Below, in pieces: positions 49,939 to 63,353 of a stretch of 64,000 nt of DNA. The notes under the pieces are model-generated. The model was not told where the DNA came from, did no database searches, and saw nothing but the letters and a program-made list of their open reading frames with translations. The position numbers and the translations under genes were made by a program. The stretch comes from Stenotrophomonas sp. MMGLT7 (GTDB taxonomy: Bacteria > Pseudomonadota > Gammaproteobacteria > Xanthomonadales > Xanthomonadaceae). The DNA is taken from assembly GCF_021168555.1 (NCBI RefSeq), contig NZ_JAJOZS010000001.1, positions 186,001 through 250,000 on the forward strand. Direction: 5' to 3'. Within the stretch, counting starts at the first letter, position 1, and each line of letters opens with the position of its first letter.

Positions 49939-51556
49939 GGCTGTTCTCCGTGGCTGCGCGGTGCTGGTGGAGATCGAAATGTCCGTAGTCCGGGTACAGC
50001 ATCGGGGCCCGTGGCGCCGCATCCAGCCCGGCACGCATCAGCGCGCGTTGCCAGTCGTGCACGTGCTCGATGCCGCCGCGGCCCTGCCATACGCGGCCCT
50101 GCCTGCTCGCGGCGGCAGCGCCGGCGCGGCGGCCGAAGCAGATGATGTCCAGCAGCGCATTGCCCATCAGCCGGTTGCGGCCGTGGATGCCGCCGCTGAC
50201 CTCGCCGGCGCAGTACAGGCCGGGCACGGTGGTGGCGCAGTCGGCGTCAATCACCACGCCGCCGTTCTGGTAGTGCAGGGTCGGATGCACCAGCAGCGGC
50301 TCCCGTGCCGGGTCGATCCCGCACTTGTGCGCGATGTGCGACAGCGATATCAGCCGGCCCAGGATCTCCGGCTCGCGCGCGATCAGCCCCGGCGTATCCA
50401 GGAACACCCCTACCCCGCCGCCGCTGACGATGCCGCGCCCCTGCGCGCACTCGCGCAGGATCGCCGCGGCGACCACGTCGCGCGGCTGCAGCTCGTCGAT
50501 GAAGCGCTCGCCCAGGCCGTTGACCAGGAACGTGCCGGCCGAACGTACCGCCTCGGAGACCAGGCTGCCGGCCAGGTGCAGCGGTGCGGCGATGCCGGTC
50601 GGGTGGTACTGGAAGGAATCGAGGTCGCGCAGCCGCGCGCCCATGCGGTAGGCCATCACCAGGCCGTCGGCGGTGGCGCCGTAGTGGTTGGAGGTGGCGA
50701 AGCCCTGCAGGTGCAGGCGGCCGCTGCCGCCGGTGGCCATCACCACCGCGTGCGCGCGCACCATGGTCAGGCGCCGCCGCTCCAGGTCGTAGAGCACCGC
50801 GCCGACGCATTCGCCCTGCGGGTTGGACAGCAGCTCAACCGCCGGACAGCGGTTGAGCACGGAGATCCTGCGCTCCAGCTCCACCGCCTCGCGCAGCACC
50901 CGCATCATCGCCAGCCCGGTGAAGTCGCGATGGCAGAGCACGCGGGGGACCGTGGTACCTCCGGCGCGCTTGCGCAGCAGCCGGGCATTGGCCGAGGCCG
51001 TGGACTCCAGGTCGAAGTTCATTCCCTGCGAGATCAGCCAGCGGATCGTGTCCGGTCCGTCGGTCACCATCTGCGCCACCAGTTCGCGCGCGGCCACCGA
51101 ATGGCCGCCGCGCAGGGTGTCGTCGTAGTGCTGCTGCAGGCTGTCGTCGTCGCCGACCGCGGCCTGGATGCCGCCCTCGGCCATCACCGTGTTGCTGTCG
51201 CCCACGCGCAGCTTGTTGGCCAGGAACACCGAGGCGCCGGCCTGCGCCGCCTCCAGCGCCGCCGCGCAACCGGCACCGCCGCCGCCTATCACCAGCACGT
51301 CGGTGACCAGCGGGGTGGCGCCGGCCAGGTCCACGTCGTCGATCAGCGGACGCCGCTGCAGCAGCTGCGCCAGCTGCGGGTGGCAGTCGTCGCCGGCGTT
51401 GACGCCGATCTGCAGCGGCACCCGCGCCTGGTCGCCGTAGTCGGGATGGAACTGCCGCAGCAGTTCCTGCTTCGGCATCGACTCCTCGCGCAGCGCCGGG
51501 GTGCCGGCACGCAGCCGTTCCAGTGCCACTGCGTAATCGATCGCGGCAGTGCTCAT
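49931..51556 (-). CDS. Fumarate reductase/succinate dehydrogenase-like flavoprotein
   Basis: 541 residues. An ~80-residue N-terminal extension precedes the FAD fold (VLVIGGGGAGCAAALEAA at 88-105). Substrate-site residues of FrdA/SdhA are kept: FQYHPTG, SEAVRSAGTFLVN (catalytic Arg region), HPTLHYQNGGV and GRNRLMGNALLD. The residue matching the covalent flavin His (RSHT in FrdA) is Asn122 (DSNTVMAEGG), so FAD should be non-covalent. No SdhC/D anchor genes are nearby. Starts inside the stop of the Fe-S gene (ATGA). Likely reduces or oxidises fumarate or a similar unsaturated acid; substrate unknown. L-aspartate oxidase is a more distant alternative. Confidence 0.85.
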   Translation of the reverse strand: MSTAAIDYAVALERLRAGTPALREESMPKQELLRQFHPDYGDQARVPLQIGVNAGDDCHPQLAQLLQRRPLIDDVDLAGATPLVTDVLVIGGGGAGCAAALEAAQAGASVFLANKLRVGDSNTVMAEGGIQAAVGDDDSLQQHYDDTLRGGHSVAARELVAQMVTDGPDTIRWLISQGMNFDLESTASANARLLRKRAGGTTVPRVLCHRDFTGLAMMRVLREAVELERRISVLNRCPAVELLSNPQGECVGAVLYDLERRRLTMVRAHAVVMATGGSGRLHLQGFATSNHYGATADGLVMAYRMGARLRDLDSFQYHPTGIAAPLHLAGSLVSEAVRSAGTFLVNGLGERFIDELQPRDVVAAAILRECAQGRGIVSGGGVGVFLDTPGLIAREPEILGRLISLSHIAHKCGIDPAREPLLVHPTLHYQNGGVVIDADCATTVPGLYCAGEVSGGIHGRNRLMGNALLDIICFGRRAGAAAASRQGRVWQGRGGIEHVHDWQRALMRAGLDAAPRAPMLYPDYGHFDLHQHRAATENSHA

Positions 51557-52209
51557 GACGCGCCTCCCTGGCCGGCCTGCGCCGGCTCGGCGATCTCCAC
51601 CCGCATCTCCCCGGTGTCGATCTGCTTGAGACGCCGCAGCAGGTCCGACGGCCGCAGCGCAGTGACCGCGCGCATGCGCCGCACGAACAGGCCCAGGTGG
51701 TTGGGACGGATGTTCTCCGGACAGGCGAGCGTGCACAGGTTGCACATCACGCACTGGTCGAATATCGAGTCCACCGCGTCGAAGTCGCCGGCCACCGCGC
51801 TGGCCACGCCCTGCTGCACCGCCAGCTGCTTGGGGCAGGCGCTGTCGCAGCCGCCACAATGGCGGCAGTGCTCAGCCTCGGGGAACAGCTCGGACATCTC
51901 CTCCAGCCGCCGCCAGCCGTCGCCCAGCTGCTGCAGGTCGTAGTAGTGGACATGGTTGGGGGTGAAGTAATCGACGAAGCTGACCTGCATGCCTTCCTCG
52001 GCCGAGGTCTCGCAGGCCAGCGCCGGGCGCACGTCGCGTTCGCCCTCGCGCCGGACCAGGCAGCGGCACGAGCCGCATACGCCCTGGCCCATGCAGCCGA
52101 CGTTGGAGGTCAGCGCGCTGCCGGCCCGCGCGTAGGCCTGGATGATGGACGCATGCGGGTCGGCCTCGACCTGCTGCCCATCGATCACCAGCCGTATCTT
52201 CTCGCTCAT
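51553..52209 (-). CDS. Succinate dehydrogenase-type iron-sulfur protein (2Fe-2S plus two 4Fe-4S motifs)
   Basis: 218 residues, first gene of the three-gene unit, with AAGGAG before the ATG. N-terminal plant-type 2Fe-2S domain: Cys39, Cys45, Cys48 and Cys66. C-terminal dicluster domain: Cys115/118/121/125 (CRHCGGCDSACP) and Cys153/156/159/163 (CVMCNLCTLACP). Both C-terminal motifs are full 4Fe-4S sets, whereas classical SdhB/FrdB replaces one with a 3Fe-4S site next to the quinone. This fits a soluble electron wire between the NuoF-like and FrdA-like proteins rather than a quinone-linked enzyme. Confidence 0.85.
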   Translation of the reverse strand: MSEKIRLVIDGQQVEADPHASIIQAYARAGSALTSNVGCMGQGVCGSCRCLVRREGERDVRPALACETSAEEGMQVSFVDYFTPNHVHYYDLQQLGDGWRRLEEMSELFPEAEHCRHCGGCDSACPKQLAVQQGVASAVAGDFDAVDSIFDQCVMCNLCTLACPENIRPNHLGLFVRRMRAVTALRPSDLLRRLKQIDTGEMRVEIAEPAQAGQGGAS

Positions 52210-52639
52210 TGCAAGCTCCTTGGGTGGGATGCCGGCCGGTGCCGTGCATCATTGCCTGGGGTGGTCTGCGAAGCGAGGCAATCGACCGGCGGCGACCATG
52301 GGAATGCAGGCCTTCCCCGCCCTGTACGACTGCCCTGTGGACCCGGACCCTGCAGCCCGTTCCTCGTGAAGGATTATGCTTTGTTCCGGCGCTCCTCCCA
52401 CATGGGCGCGACAGCATGTCGCAGGCGCCAGTCAGAAAATGGAGGCCGTCGCAGCCGCCGCCGCAACGTGTCGCGCCCCTGCGACCCGGCCGCACCGACC
52501 GTCGGCGAGGGTCGAAGCCGGCCCCCCGGGATGGACTTTCTGGTTGCGTTCGCGCACGAGCGCTGCCGTGTGGCCTGCATGGGGCTCATGGCCGGAGCCC
52601 CATGACGGCTCCTCGGCCACGGGACGTCGCGACAGCCTT
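52210..52639 (-). promoter_or_regulatory. 430-bp region upstream of the three-gene redox unit
   Basis: No gene recognised. It must hold the promoter of the Fe-S/flavoprotein/NuoF-like unit. A CATAAT hexamer on the minus strand at 52378-52373 is a possible -10, without a convincing -35. The stretch is otherwise GC-rich and featureless. Confidence 0.3.
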
Positions 52640-53707
52640 TCAGGATGCCGGCGGATCCACGCTCGCAGCCGGCGCCTCGGCCTGCACGGTCTCGCCCAGC
52701 TCGTGCAGCACGGCCGTGGCATAACAGCCGGCAGGCAGGGCGAAGCCGAGCTGCAGCACCGCCGGCTCCAGCCAGGCGAAGGCCAGGCCCTGCGGCCGCA
52801 GGCGCAAGGCCCGGCGCTCCTGCTTGAGTCCCGCCTGCTCCAGGCCCTGGCGCAGGGCCAGCGCGGTGTCGTCGGCCAGGGCGGTCCGCTCCACTTCCGC
52901 GGCCTCGCCCTGAGTGCGCGACTCGCCGGCGCCCCACAGCGGGCCGCTGGGATGGATGTCGAAGCGCGCCAGGCGTTCGGCCAGCGCATCGCTCCAGGGC
53001 TCGGGGCCGAACACGCTGCGGCTGCCGGCCAGCATCCACACCTCGCCGTCCAGCGGCTTGTCCCAGTCCTCTCGCGCCACCCGCTGCGCCAGCACGCGGT
53101 TGAACAGGTCCGAGCGCGCCGCCGACAGCAGCAACGAGCGTTGCTCCTTGCGCACGCGGCGCCCCCCGAACATGGCCAGGGCCGCGGCGATGTTGCCGCC
53201 ACAGCGGCCGAAGCGCTGCTCGCCGAACCAGTTCGGTATGCCGCGCTCGGCGATCTGCGCCAGCCGCCGGTCGATCGCCTGGACGTCGCCCTCGACGTCG
53301 CGCAGCACCAGGGTGAAGCGGTTGCCGGCCAGCGCGCCGCGCTGCAGCTTGCGGTTGTGCCAGCTGGAGGCGACAACCTGCAGTTCGTCCGACTGCAGCG
53401 CCTGCAGATCCGGGGCGACGCGCTTGGGCAGGTGCACGCTGAACCGCTGGGTGGTCACCGCGTGGCGGTCCTTCAGGCCGGCATAGCTGACCGCCATCTC
53501 GGGCACGCCCGCCCACTGTGCCAGCCGCTTGGCGATGAAGGCGGTGTTGGCCCCGCGCTTGCGGATGGTCAGCAGCAGGTGCTCGCCCTCGCCGCTGGGC
53601 TCGAACGCGGGCAGCTCGTCGACCTGGAAGTCCTCCGGCACGGTACGCATGGTCGCGGTCAGGACGGAGGGGCCGTAGGCCCTGGGAAGAATGGAATTGT
53701 CGGTCAT
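52640..53707 (-). CDS. truD: tRNA pseudouridine synthase TruD
   Basis: 355 residues from the ATG giving [12 protein letters not shown]. Makes pseudouridine 13 in tRNA-Glu. Catalytic Asp in [14 protein letters not shown], also [11 protein letters not shown] near the N-terminus, [11 protein letters not shown] and [14 protein letters not shown]. Downstream of ispF in the conserved ispD-ispF-truD order; the 224-bp gap before it holds a dispersed repeat. Confidence 0.96.
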   Translation of the reverse strand: MTDNSILPRAYGPSVLTATMRTVPEDFQVDELPAFEPSGEGEHLLLTIRKRGANTAFIAKRLAQWAGVPEMAVSYAGLKDRHAVTTQRFSVHLPKRVAPDLQALQSDELQVVASSWHNRKLQRGALAGNRFTLVLRDVEGDVQAIDRRLAQIAERGIPNWFGEQRFGRCGGNIAAALAMFGGRRVRKEQRSLLLSAARSDLFNRVLAQRVAREDWDKPLDGEVWMLAGSRSVFGPEPWSDALAERLARFDIHPSGPLWGAGESRTQGEAAEVERTALADDTALALRQGLEQAGLKQERRALRLRPQGLAFAWLEPAVLQLGFALPAGCYATAVLHELGETVQAEAPAASVDPPAS

Positions 53708-53880
53708 GGTCGTTCGCTTCAAGGCCCCTCTCCAGCAGGGCGAAAAGGCACGGCTTGCGCGCTACCGGCGCGCGTGCCTTGGAGCGCCCGCGCCGCCGGC
53801 GTGGGCCGGGGCGCGCAGCGGGGGTTGCGCTCGAGGGTACGGCGAAGCGGCGATGGCTGCGGCATTCCCGACTTCGCCGA

Positions 53881-53931
53881 ACCCTCATCCGGCGCTCGGC
53901 GCCACCTGCTCCCGAGGGAAGAAGGAAAAGC
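53881..53931. repeat. Dispersed intergenic element after ispF
   Basis: ACCCTCATCCG followed by GGCGCTCGGCGCC and an imperfect CTCCCGAGGGAAGAAGGAAAA end, touching the ispF stop codon. Shares its layout and ends with 58115-58164 after pyrG. Confidence 0.6.
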
Positions 53932-54414
53932 CTATGCGCGCGCCAGCAGCACCGCGGCCTGCGCGGCGATGCCCTCGCCGCGCCCGGTGAAGCCGAGCTT
54001 CTCGCTGGTAGTGGCCTTGACGCTGATGCGGTCGATGTCGGCCTGCAGCAACTGCGCCAGGCGCGCGCGCATGGCCGCCGCGTGCGGACCGACCTTGGGC
54101 CGCTCGCAGATCACGGTGACGTCGGCATTGCCCAGGCGCCAGCCGCGCTCGCGCAGCAGTTGGTCGCAGTGCTGCAGGAAGCAGGCGCTGTCGGCGCCTT
54201 TCCAGCGCGGATCCGACGGCGGGAAGTGCTGGCCGATGTCGCCCAGCGCCAGCGCGCCGAGCATCGCGTCGCACAGCGCATGGATGACCACGTCGCCGTC
54301 GCTGTGCGCCAGCACACCGCGGTCGTGGGCGACGCGGATGCCGCCGAGCATGATGTGGTCGCCGTCGCCGAAGGCGTGCACGTCGAAGCCCTGGCCGATG
54401 CGGAAATCGTGCAT
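53932..54414 (-). CDS. ispF: 2-C-methyl-D-erythritol 2,4-cyclodiphosphate synthase
   Basis: 160 residues. Fifth step of the MEP pathway. Zinc ligands in GFDVHAF and [24 protein letters not shown] and [19 protein letters not shown] are typical. 64 bp after ispD, ahead of truD. Confidence 0.97.
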   Translation of the reverse strand: MHDFRIGQGFDVHAFGDGDHIMLGGIRVAHDRGVLAHSDGDVVIHALCDAMLGALALGDIGQHFPPSDPRWKGADSACFLQHCDQLLRERGWRLGNADVTVICERPKVGPHAAAMRARLAQLLQADIDRISVKATTSEKLGFTGRGEGIAAQAAVLLARA

Positions 54415-54478
54415 GTGTCGTCCTGTGGTCCTTGATGGGCCGGAACGGGGACGCCGCCCCGCCGGCGCAACGCCGCCG

Positions 54479-55174
54479 CTACGGCATGCGTTGCGAAAGT
54501 ATGAACTCGAAGCGCGCCAGGTCCGCCGGCGTGGTGACCTTGAAGTTGTCCTCGGCGCCCTCCACCAGCAGCGGACGCAGGCCCAGGCGCTCCATCGCCA
54601 TCGATTCGTCGGTGACCTCGATGCCGGCCTGCGCGGCCTGCGCCAGCGCCCGTTGCAACTGGTGGCGGCGGAACAGTTGCGGGGTCAGCGCCCGCCACAG
54701 CCGCTCGCGCGGCTCGGTGGCGTCGATGCCGCCGTCGGTGCCGGCGCGCTTGAGGGTGTCGCGCACCGGCGACGCCAGGATCGCGCCGACCGGATCGGCA
54801 CGCCCCACCTCGAGCAGGCGCGAAAGGTCGGCCGCGGCGAGATTGGGCCGGGCGGCATCGTGCACCAGCACGAAGTCGTCGGCACGCACGCTGTCGGGCA
54901 GTGCCGCAAGCGCCGCCAGCACCGAGGCGGCGCGGGTGTCGCCGCCGACGCAGGTCGCCACCGGCTTGCCGTCCAGTTGCTGCCAGCCGGGCCAGTCCGC
55001 ATCGTCGGCGCCGATCGCCACCATCGCGCCCTCGACCGCCGGATGCGACAGCAGCGCCTGCAGCGCATGCGCGATCAGCGGCTGGCCGCCCGCCGGCAGG
55101 TACTGCTTGGGCAGCGGCCCGCCGAAGCGGGTACCGCGGCCGGCGGCCGGCACCACGGCCCAGACCGAGGCCAT
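54479..55174 (-). CDS. ispD: 2-C-methyl-D-erythritol 4-phosphate cytidylyltransferase
   Basis: 231 residues from the ATG giving [12 protein letters not shown]. Third step of the MEP pathway. CTP site [39 protein letters not shown] and PQLFRRHQL. Its ATG shares one base with the ftsB stop (TGATG), so translation is coupled to ftsB. Confidence 0.96.
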   Translation of the reverse strand: MASVWAVVPAAGRGTRFGGPLPKQYLPAGGQPLIAHALQALLSHPAVEGAMVAIGADDADWPGWQQLDGKPVATCVGGDTRAASVLAALAALPDSVRADDFVLVHDAARPNLAAADLSRLLEVGRADPVGAILASPVRDTLKRAGTDGGIDATEPRERLWRALTPQLFRRHQLQRALAQAAQAGIEVTDESMAMERLGLRPLLVEGAEDNFKVTTPADLARFEFILSQRMP

Positions 55175-55521
55175 CAGGGCTGTTCCCCCTCGCCGAGCAG
55201 TTGCGGCTGGCCCGACGGCGGCGTCGGAGCGGCGACCGGGGCATCCTCGACCACGCGGTAGAACTTCTCGCCTGGCTTGATCATCCCCAGCTCGCTGCGC
55301 GCGCGCTCCTCGATCGCGGCCTCGCCTTCCTTGAGGTCCTTGACCTCGGCGGCCAGCGCCGCGTTGCGCTGGCGCAGGCCGTCGTTGTCGCGCTGCTGGT
55401 GCTGCACCTGGCTCTCGAGCATCATCACCTCGCCGGAATTGCCCGGCCCGAACCAGAACCGGTACTGCAGCCACGCCAGCAGGACGGCCAGCACCAGCAG
55501 GATCCAGCGCCAGTCGCGCAT
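55174..55521 (-). CDS. ftsB: Cell division protein FtsB
   Basis: 115 residues. Short cytoplasmic start, one transmembrane helix (about 5-23, [19 protein letters not shown]), then a periplasmic coiled coil (about 35-75, [20 protein letters not shown]) and the conserved [19 protein letters not shown]. Partner of FtsL and FtsQ in the divisome. The C-terminus has an extra Pro/Gly-rich tail. Eight bp after eno. Confidence 0.94.
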   Translation of the reverse strand: MRDWRWILLVLAVLLAWLQYRFWFGPGNSGEVMMLESQVQHQQRDNDGLRQRNAALAAEVKDLKEGEAAIEERARSELGMIKPGEKFYRVVEDAPVAAPTPPSGQPQLLGEGEQP

Positions 55522-55529
55522 CGCCGCCC

Positions 55530-58020
<2,491 letters not shown>

Positions 58021-58114
58021 CGTTTCACCTTGTTGTATGAAGCCCCAGAGGGGTCGCGGCGAGGGTACCGCAGCGGATCCCTCGCGATGTCCGATTGCAC
58101 CAGGCTCCACGCGT

Positions 58115-58164
58115 ACCCTCATCCGCCCCTGCGGCGCGCCTTCTCCCGGCGGGAGAAGGAAAAA
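58115..58164. repeat. Dispersed intergenic element after pyrG
   Basis: ACCCTCATCCG, a GC hairpin and TTCTCCCGGCGGGAGAA followed by GGAAAAA, touching the pyrG stop codon; the palindrome could act as a terminator. Matches the element at 53881-53931. Confidence 0.65.
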
Positions 58165-59988
<1,824 letters not shown>

Positions 59989-60005
59989 TCAGCGGGCATT
60001 ATCGC

Positions 60006-60272
60006 TCAGCGACGCGGATCTTTCTCCTCCTCTTCCTCGCGCTGGGACAACTTGCCGCTCTTGAGGGCCTTTTCCTTCTCGGCGGCGGCGGCCGCGCGGC
60101 GCTTGGCGCGCTGGTCGGCCTCGGACTGCGCCTTGGCCTCGGGATTGGCCGTCTGCGCCTGCTGGCCGGACTGCTGCGCGTCGGAGGTCTGCGCCTTCTG
60201 CGCCATGGCCATGGGGATGGCGACGACGGCGGTGGCGGCCGCTGCCAATGCGATCAGATTGCGAAGTTTCAT
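60006..60272 (-). CDS. Small exported protein with charged, acidic tail
   Basis: 88 residues from the ATG giving MKLRNLIAL, with a strong AAGGAG 8 bp upstream. Signal peptide 1-24 (AAAATAVVAIPMAMA-QK). The mature ~64 residues are low complexity: Gln/Ala/Ser first (QKAQTSDAQQSGQQAQTANP), then a basic-Ala helix (RAKRRAAAAAEKEKALKSG), then an acidic run EEEEE. No family recognised. Its own RBS and terminator support it as a monocistronic gene of the cell envelope. Confidence 0.75.
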   Translation of the reverse strand: MKLRNLIALAAAATAVVAIPMAMAQKAQTSDAQQSGQQAQTANPEAKAQSEADQRAKRRAAAAAEKEKALKSGKLSQREEEEEKDPRR

Positions 60273-60475
60273 GACACTGCTCCTTCCGGGTGGTTCCGGG
60301 TTTGCCGCAAATCGGCGGGGCGATCTGGACCTTTCTACCGGCAAAGCCTAGCCGGACCCGCCCGCCTGCGGCCTGAACAGGCAACGGACGCGGCCGCCGG
60401 CGGCAAGCCGCGTGCAAAAAACCGATCCAACCCGCACACTTGCGCGTCGCTTCGCACGTATTCCCAAAGAGTCGA

Positions 60476-62368
60476 ATGAACGCCCGCTACAACGCTGCAG
60501 ACATCGAAGTCCTCTCCGGCCTGGACCCGGTCAAACGCCGCCCCGGCATGTATACCGACACCACGCGCCCCAACCACCTGGCGCAGGAAGTCATCGACAA
60601 CGCGGTGGACGAGGCGCTGGCCGGGCACGCCAGGCAGATCGAGGTCACGCTGTTCAAGGACGGCAGCTGCGAGGTGTCCGACGACGGCCGCGGCATGCCG
60701 GTGGACATCCACCCGGAGGAGAAGATCCCCGGCGTGGAACTGATCCTCACCCGCCTGCACGCCGGCGGCAAGTTCAACAACCGCAACTACACCTTCAGCG
60801 GCGGCCTGCACGGCGTCGGCGTCAGCGTGGTCAACGCGCTGTCGACCAAGGTCGAGCTGTTCATCAAGCGCGACGGCAACGAGTACCGGATGGAGTTCCG
60901 CGACGGCGACGCCGCCTCGCCGCTGGAGATCGTCGGCAGCGTCGGCAGGAAGAACACCGGCACCCGGTTGCGCTTCTGGGCCGACCCGAAGTACTTCGAC
61001 ACGCCCAAGTACAACGTGCGCGCGCTGCGCCACCTGCTGCGCGCCAAGGCGGTGCTGTGCCCGGGCCTGACCGTCAAGCTGACCGACGAGGCCACCGGCG
61101 AGCAGGACAGCTGGCACTACGAGGACGGCCTGTCCGACTACCTCAAGGGCGAGATGGAAGGCCGCGAGCTGCTGCCGGCCGGCCTGTTCGTCGGCAACCA
61201 GAAGAAGGAGAACGAGATCGTCGACTGGGCGGTGGCCTGGGTGCCCGACGGCGAGCTGGTGCAGGAAAGCTACGTCAACCTGATCCCGACCGCCCAGCAC
61301 GGCACCCACGTCAACGGCCTGCGCAGCGGCCTGACCGATGCGCTGCGCGAGTTCTGCGACTTCCGCAACCTGCTGCCGCGCGGGGTCAAGCTGGCGCCCG
61401 AGGACGTATGGGACCGCGTCGCCTTCGTGCTCAGCCTGAAGCTGGCCGACCCGCAGTTCTCCGGCCAGACCAAGGAGCGGCTGTCCTCGCGCCAGGCCGC
61501 GGGCTTCGTCGAGGGCGCCGCGCACGACGCCTTCAGCCTGTGGCTGAACCAGAACGTGGAGGTCGGCGAGAGGATCGCGCAGATCGCCATCGACCGCGCC
61601 AGCGCCCGGCTCAAGACCGAGAAGCAGATCACCCGCAAGAAGGTCACCTCCGGCCCCGCCCTGCCCGGCAAGCTGGCCGACTGCATCAGCCAGGACCTGT
61701 CGCGCACCGAACTGTTCCTGGTGGAGGGCGACTCGGCCGGCGGCTCGGCCAAGCAGGCGCGCGACAAGGACTTCCAGGCGATCCTGCCGCTGCGCGGCAA
61801 GATCCTCAACACCTGGGAGGTCGCCTCCGGCAGCGTGCTGGCCTCCGAGGAAGTGCACAACCTGGCCATCGCCATCGGCTGCGACCCGGGCAAGGACGAC
61901 ATCACCGGCCTGCGCTACGGCAAGATCGTGGTGCTGGCCGACGCCGACTCCGACGGGCTGCACATCGCCACCCTGCTGTCGGCGCTGTTCCTGCGCCACT
62001 TCCCGGCGCTGGTCTCGGCCGGGCACGTGTTCGTGGCGATGCCGCCGCTGTTCCGCGTGGACGTCGGCAAGCAGGTGTTCTACGCGCTGGACGAGGACGA
62101 GAAGCGCGCCATCCTGGAGAAGATCCAGCGCGACAAGCTCAAGGGCCAGGTCAGCGTGACCCGCTTCAAGGGCCTGGGCGAGATGAACCCGCAGCAGCTG
62201 CGCGAATCCACCATCCACCCCGACACCCGCCGCCTGGTGCAGCTGACGGTGGACGACGACACCGAGCAGACCCGCTCGCTGATGGACATGCTGCTGGCCA
62301 AGAAGCGCGCCGGCGACCGGAGGCAGTGGCTGGAGACCAAGGGCGACCTGGCCTCGCTGGAGGTCTGA
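60476..62368 (+). CDS. parE: DNA topoisomerase IV subunit B
   Basis: 630 residues from the ATG giving MNARYNAADIEVLSGLDPV. GHKL ATPase: DNAVDEALAGHA, VSDDGRGMPVD, GGLHGVGVSVVNALS; Toprim domain LVEGDSAGGSAKQARD and LADADSDGLH; C-terminal PLFRVDVGKQ and RFKGLGEMNP. The PE-type short length and lack of the GyrB insert identify ParE rather than GyrB. Decatenates daughter chromosomes. Confidence 0.96.
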   Translation: MNARYNAADIEVLSGLDPVKRRPGMYTDTTRPNHLAQEVIDNAVDEALAGHARQIEVTLFKDGSCEVSDDGRGMPVDIHPEEKIPGVELILTRLHAGGKFNNRNYTFSGGLHGVGVSVVNALSTKVELFIKRDGNEYRMEFRDGDAASPLEIVGSVGRKNTGTRLRFWADPKYFDTPKYNVRALRHLLRAKAVLCPGLTVKLTDEATGEQDSWHYEDGLSDYLKGEMEGRELLPAGLFVGNQKKENEIVDWAVAWVPDGELVQESYVNLIPTAQHGTHVNGLRSGLTDALREFCDFRNLLPRGVKLAPEDVWDRVAFVLSLKLADPQFSGQTKERLSSRQAAGFVEGAAHDAFSLWLNQNVEVGERIAQIAIDRASARLKTEKQITRKKVTSGPALPGKLADCISQDLSRTELFLVEGDSAGGSAKQARDKDFQAILPLRGKILNTWEVASGSVLASEEVHNLAIAIGCDPGKDDITGLRYGKIVVLADADSDGLHIATLLSALFLRHFPALVSAGHVFVAMPPLFRVDVGKQVFYALDEDEKRAILEKIQRDKLKGQVSVTRFKGLGEMNPQQLRESTIHPDTRRLVQLTVDDDTEQTRSLMDMLLAKKRAGDRRQWLETKGDLASLEV

Positions 62369-62420
62369 CGCAGGCGGTTCGCCATCACGGGGCGTGGTGG
62401 CGGCGCCAATGGCCGCGGTC

Positions 62421-63245
62421 TCAGCGCACGCCTTCGAGCACGTGCGTGGCCCCGGTGACCACCCCGCAGGCATGGTCCTGCAGTTCCTCGCCGCTGGCGA
62501 AGTTGGCCGCGGCCGGGTCCAGCCGGGTCGCCAGCACCACGAAGCCCGGCCCGCGCGCGTCCTCGGCGCCGGCGACCACCAGCGAGTAGCGGCCGACGCT
62601 GTCGCCCGGCGGCAATGACTGTGCCAGCAGGTGCACGGGGTCGGCGGTCAGCACCTCGCCGGGCAGGTAGCGCGCCAGATACGCGTGGCCGCGCAGCGGC
62701 TCGGGCAACGGCGCGAAGCGCTCGCCGATCGCGGGCGCCTGCCGCGCCAGCGCCGCGGCGACATCGGCGCGCAGGCAGTCCAGGTGCACGTGCAGCTGCT
62801 CCTGCGAACGGCCGTGCGGCGAGTTCAGCGCCAGGCTCATGTAGCGCCGCGGCAGCGGCCGCCCCAGCGCCCGCTCGACGAAGCCGCGCGCCTGCCAGGC
62901 CAGGCCGAAGTAGTTCGGCGTGCCCGGGCGCAGCAGCTGCGGGTCCTCGATCCCGGTCACGCGCTGCAGCGGCAGCAGCAGGTACTGGTAGTGGCCGTGG
63001 TGGTCCTTCAGCACCGCCGAGCGCCGCCCCGGCTCCGGCCAGACCGCCACGCAGTCCGGCGCCCGCTCCGTCGCCTGCGCGTTGCAGCGCGTACTGACGA
63101 TCCGCCACAGCGCATCCGGGTCGCGCACCTTGCCGGCCGCCAGCGTGGCCGTCGTCGCCGCCAGCGCCAGCGACATGCCCAGCAATCCCGCACGCAGCGC
63201 TCTCAAACGACGACTCCGGCCCGATCCCGTGAAGGCGCCCATCAT
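62421..63245 (-). CDS. cdh: CDP-diacylglycerol diphosphatase (Cdh)
   Basis: 274 residues from the first of two tandem ATGs (MMGAFTGSG). N-terminal hydrophobic segment (about 18-36) for export or anchoring. Cdh family features: ALWRIVSTRCN, CVAVWP, GHYQYLLLPLQRVTGIEDP, SLALNSPHGRSQEQLHVHLDCL with the HxH active-site histidines. Hydrolyses CDP-diacylglycerol to phosphatidate and CMP. It ends 52 bp from the convergent parE stop. Confidence 0.9.
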   Translation of the reverse strand: MMGAFTGSGRSRRLRALRAGLLGMSLALAATTATLAAGKVRDPDALWRIVSTRCNAQATERAPDCVAVWPEPGRRSAVLKDHHGHYQYLLLPLQRVTGIEDPQLLRPGTPNYFGLAWQARGFVERALGRPLPRRYMSLALNSPHGRSQEQLHVHLDCLRADVAAALARQAPAIGERFAPLPEPLRGHAYLARYLPGEVLTADPVHLLAQSLPPGDSVGRYSLVVAGAEDARGPGFVVLATRLDPAAANFASGEELQDHACGVVTGATHVLEGVR

Positions 63246-63353
63246 AATCGGAAGGCCATGACCGCCGATTGTCGTTCCATGGCTTTGGGCACATCCGCGC
63301 ACGCGCGCCGCGCCCTAGCATCGGCCGCTTCCCCCGGAGAATCGACGCATCGC

